Assembly (NCBI RefSeq): GCF_001650915.1
Contig: NZ_LXYO01000023.1
Span: 434,001 to 498,000 of the forward strand
From: Marinobacter sp. EhC06
Lineage (GTDB): Bacteria > Pseudomonadota > Gammaproteobacteria > Pseudomonadales > Oleiphilaceae
Direction: 5' to 3'
DNA length: 64,000 nt
Shown: one piece after another, positions 61,790 to 64,000 of the stretch
Layout: each line of letters begins with the position of its first letter
How positions within the stretch are numbered: the stretch's first letter is position 1
Notes under the pieces: generated by a model
Database searches by the model: none
The model's input: only the letters and a program-made list of their open reading frames with translations
Told to the model about the DNA's origin: nothing
Position numbers and translations under genes: made by a program

Positions 61790-63079
61790 ATGGAACTGAC
61801 ACCGGAAATCCGGCTGAAAGCAATTCTGGAAGGCACAGGCGCGGGCACCTGGGAATGGAACCTTGATACCGGGGAGGTCATCTATAATTCCCGCTGGGCA
61901 GAGCTTGTCGGTTATCAGCTCGAAGAACTCCAACCCGTCACCTTCAAGACCTGGGAAAATCTTTGTCATCCGAGAGACCTCCAGGAGGCCCGGGAAGCCC
62001 TGGCCCGCTATCTGGATGGTGACACCCCCCAATTCGATTGCGTGGTCCGCATGCTCCACAAATGCGGGGACTGGCGCTACATCCACACCCGCGGCACGCT
62101 GCTAACCGACGATCAGGGCCTGGATACCCGCTGGCTGATGGGAACCCACCTGGATGTCACCCGGGAGAAGCTGAGCCAACACCAGATGGAGCAACTCGCC
62201 AAATCCCTGCCGGGTATCATCTACACCTTTGTGCTGGAGCCGGACGGTCGCTACTACTTTTCCTACCTCAGCGAAAAAACCTGGGATTTTTACGGATTAA
62301 CGGCAGAAGACTGTCTATCTGATCCCGACAAGATCTTCAACCTGATCCATCCGGATGATCTCCCCAGGGTGCACGAGAGCATCGCCGTTTCTGCCGAGAC
62401 CCTGGAGGAGTGGGTTTGCGAATACCGTGTCCTGACCAAATCCGGGAGCTACTGGCTCAAAGGTGTATCACGGCCCGAGAAAGACCCTGATGGCTGGATC
62501 AGCTGGCACGGCATGACCATCAATATCGACACCCAGAAGAACCTAGAACTGGAGCTGGAACAGCTCTCGATTACCGATGAACTGACCGGGCTATACAACC
62601 GACGCTATATGCTGCGGAAATTGCAGGAATCCGTCGTGCAGGGAGAGAGGTACGGAGATACTTTCTCGCTGATTTCTCTGGATATCGATTTCTTCAAGAT
62701 CATCAATGATTCCTATGGGCACCCAACCGGCGATGCGGTGCTAAAGCGCTTCGCCGATATCATCGAGTCCAGCACCCGAAAATCCGATATCGTAGCCCGC
62801 ACGGGGGGTGAGGAATTTATTATCTTCATGCCCAATACCGGGCTGTCCGAAGCCGGCCAGGTGGCGGAATCCCTGCGGATGGCCCTGCAAACAGAAAGCT
62901 TTATCAGTGATGAAGGAGAAATCTTCAGCATCACGTTCAGTGCCGGGGTAGTTAACTGGTCCGGGTCAGATACCCAGAGCACTTCGGTTCGGGATTTACT
63001 ATCGGCCTGCGACCAGTCACTGTATGCCGCCAAGCGATCCGGGCGTAACCGGATAGTGGCCGATGGCGACGAAGAATGA
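61790..63079 (+). CDS. PAS-PAS-GGDEF diguanylate cyclase
   Basis: A 429-residue cytoplasmic protein with two PAS domains: the first (about residues 1-130) with GAGTWEWNLDTGEVIYNSRW, the second (about 140-250) with DGRYYFSYLSEKTWDFYGL and HPDDLPRVHESI. A GGDEF domain follows with DELTGLYNRRYML, RTGGEEFIIFMP intact. It should make c-di-GMP in response to a redox or small-molecule signal bound by PAS. It lies 24 bases after the GAF-GGDEF-EAL gene, so the two may be cotranscribed and act in opposition. Confidence 0.93.
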   Translation: MELTPEIRLKAILEGTGAGTWEWNLDTGEVIYNSRWAELVGYQLEELQPVTFKTWENLCHPRDLQEAREALARYLDGDTPQFDCVVRMLHKCGDWRYIHTRGTLLTDDQGLDTRWLMGTHLDVTREKLSQHQMEQLAKSLPGIIYTFVLEPDGRYYFSYLSEKTWDFYGLTAEDCLSDPDKIFNLIHPDDLPRVHESIAVSAETLEEWVCEYRVLTKSGSYWLKGVSRPEKDPDGWISWHGMTINIDTQKNLELELEQLSITDELTGLYNRRYMLRKLQESVVQGERYGDTFSLISLDIDFFKIINDSYGHPTGDAVLKRFADIIESSTRKSDIVARTGGEEFIIFMPNTGLSEAGQVAESLRMALQTESFISDEGEIFSITFSAGVVNWSGSDTQSTSVRDLLSACDQSLYAAKRSGRNRIVADGDEE

Positions 63080-63139
63080 TCCCGGCCCGGGATTCCACGT
63101 ATTTATTACGCCCAAAACAACCATCAACGGAGAACGAAT

Positions 63140-63511
63140 ATGATCGGATACGTCACCCTTGGCGTCAGTGATATGGAACGAGCAAAGGCATTCTATGCCG
63201 AACTGCTGAGCGACCAGGGGGCCAAGCTGCTTCTGGACATGGGCCGTATCGCCTTTATCGGCAAGCGCATGAGCGAGCCCATGATCGCCGTTTGCGTTCC
63301 CTTCAATGAAGAACCCAACCATCCCGGCAACGGCAATATGGTCGCCCTTCCTGCGGGTTCCAAAGAAGGCGTGAATGCCATGTACAAGAAAGCGATCGAG
63401 CTTGGTGCTACCTGCGACGGTGAGCCCGGACAGCGAATTCCGGACCAGTTCTATGGCGCCTATGTAAAAGACCCGGACGGCAACAAGCTGGCATTTTTTG
63501 TATTCGGTTGA
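63140..63511 (+). CDS. VOC-family (glyoxalase/dioxygenase superfamily) protein
   Basis: A 123-residue single-domain protein of the vicinal oxygen chelate fold. The opening MIGYVTLGVSDMERAKAFYAELL and the closing FYGAYVKDPDGNKLAFFVFG are typical. No specific substrate can be named; related small VOC proteins are glyoxalase-like or bind antibiotics. It stands alone after the diguanylate cyclase and is followed by a good terminator. Confidence 0.88.
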   Translation: MIGYVTLGVSDMERAKAFYAELLSDQGAKLLLDMGRIAFIGKRMSEPMIAVCVPFNEEPNHPGNGNMVALPAGSKEGVNAMYKKAIELGATCDGEPGQRIPDQFYGAYVKDPDGNKLAFFVFG

Positions 63512-63516
63512 TTAAT

Positions 63517-63547
63517 TGCGGCCCTCAGACGAGGGCCGCAGCTTTTT
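63517..63547 (+). terminator. Terminator between VOC gene and PTS gene
   Basis: A perfect 10-base stem (TGCGGCCCTC with GAGGGCCGCA, loop AGAC) is followed by GCTTTTT. It follows the VOC stop and could serve both convergent genes. Confidence 0.85.
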
Positions 63548-63552
63548 CATTT

Positions 63553-64000
63553 TCAGCTTACCGCTGTCGCCACTTCCGCCTTGCCGGTTTTCAGCAACGC
63601 ATAACCGAAACCAATCACCAGTGATCCCACCGCAATCGCAATCAGGTAGGGCAATACCGCACTAACCGCATTCGGAATGGCAAGCACAAACAGCCCGCCA
63701 TGGGGTGCCATCAGCTTGACGGTGAACAGCATCGACAGGGCACCGGTTATTGCGCCACCGATCATACACACCGGGATAACCCGCAACGGATCCTTTGCCA
63801 TAAAGGGTATCGCGCCTTCCGAGATAAAGCACAATCCCAGAACAAAGGATGCCCGTCCGGCCTGGCGTTCCGCCTCTGCGAACTTGCGCCGGGCGATGAA
63901 AGACGCCACACCCATGCCGATAGCCGGTACCATTCCTGCCGCCATGATGGCCGCCATGGGTGCCGAGCCGCCGCTGCCCTCGGACAGCAGGCCCACGCCG
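63553..64000 (-). CDS. fruA: Fructose PTS EIIBC component, C-terminal part
   Basis: The last 149 codons of a gene that continues beyond the window. The visible part has several membrane helices and the fructose-type EIIC segments FVLGLCFISEGAIPFMAKDPLRVIPVCMIGGAITGALSM and PHGGLFVLAIPNAV. Fructose is imported and phosphorylated to fructose 1-phosphate by this system. The frame is open to the right edge of the window, so the gene is partial. Confidence 0.9.
   Translation of the reverse strand, partial: GVGLLSEGSGGSAPMAAIMAAGMVPAIGMGVASFIARRKFAEAERQAGRASFVLGLCFISEGAIPFMAKDPLRVIPVCMIGGAITGALSMLFTVKLMAPHGGLFVLAIPNAVSAVLPYLIAIAVGSLVIGFGYALLKTGKAEVATAVS

Overview
The window looks like a chromosomal segment of a marine gammaproteobacterium, most likely Marinobacter or a close relative. 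This rests on gene order and protein style (ctaC-ctaD-ctaG-coxIII with SURF1/ctaA/ctaB/SCO1, lysM-dprA-tsaC-hemF-aroE divergent from def-fmt-rsmB-trkA, glyQS-gmhB, a PA4642-family gene, yheV next to prlC), on moderately high G+C, and on intergenic hairpin repeats. No database search was possible.

Layout. 1-2882: the end of an eIF-2B-like gene, converging on and overlapping hrpB. 2905-11734: an aa3-type cytochrome c oxidase locus on the minus strand (subunits I-III, with a c-type heme domain fused to subunit II, plus Cu and heme A assembly factors), interrupted by one small plus-strand DUF2909 gene. 11938-18887: a MATE exporter, an unrecognised gene, then a compact plus-strand cluster of a cupredoxin, a membrane c-di-GMP phosphodiesterase-type protein, DUF3034, a lipoprotein truncated hemoglobin and DoxX. 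18894-26074: a 7TM-DISM diguanylate cyclase, DUF1653, a Na+/H+ antiporter, yheV, prlC and a gamma-carbonic anhydrase, with the gaps filled by hairpin repeats. 26141-30037: an OpgH/MdoH glucosyltransferase whose N-terminal part appears split into a separate frame, plus a membrane sulfatase-fold enzyme, with no opgG. 30224-37416: hsp20 with candidate heat-shock and FNR/Anr sites, PA4642, a motA/motB stator pair, aroE, hemF, tsaC, dprA and a LysM protein. 37834-45983: def-fmt-rsmB-trkA, glyQ-glyS-gmhB and tRNA-Pro(CGG). 46238-47337: a VapBC45-like toxin-antitoxin pair just after the tRNA. 47385-52182: a PLD-family lipoprotein and a PhnD-like binding protein coupled to a GGDEF-EAL protein. 52488-59258: a sulfur and redox cluster (1-Cys peroxiredoxin, rhodanese, octaheme cytochrome with cytochrome b, DsrE, persulfide dioxygenase, sulfide:quinone oxidoreductase). 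59390-64000: two more c-di-GMP enzymes, a VOC protein and the end of a fructose PTS gene.

Themes. (1) Respiration: sulfide is probably oxidised by SQR and persulfide dioxygenase, while an octaheme cytochrome/cytochrome b pair connects the quinone pool to a periplasmic sulfur or nitrogen oxyanion. (2) Signalling: five c-di-GMP proteins, two of them in tight operons with periplasmic partners. (3) Three unrelated families of small intergenic hairpin repeats, each present twice; in each the interior or loop is conserved while the paired arms differ between copies but remain self-complementary. These, the split opgH and the cupredoxin/c-di-GMP/hemoglobin cluster are the most unusual features. No phage, insertion sequence, CRISPR array or rRNA was seen.
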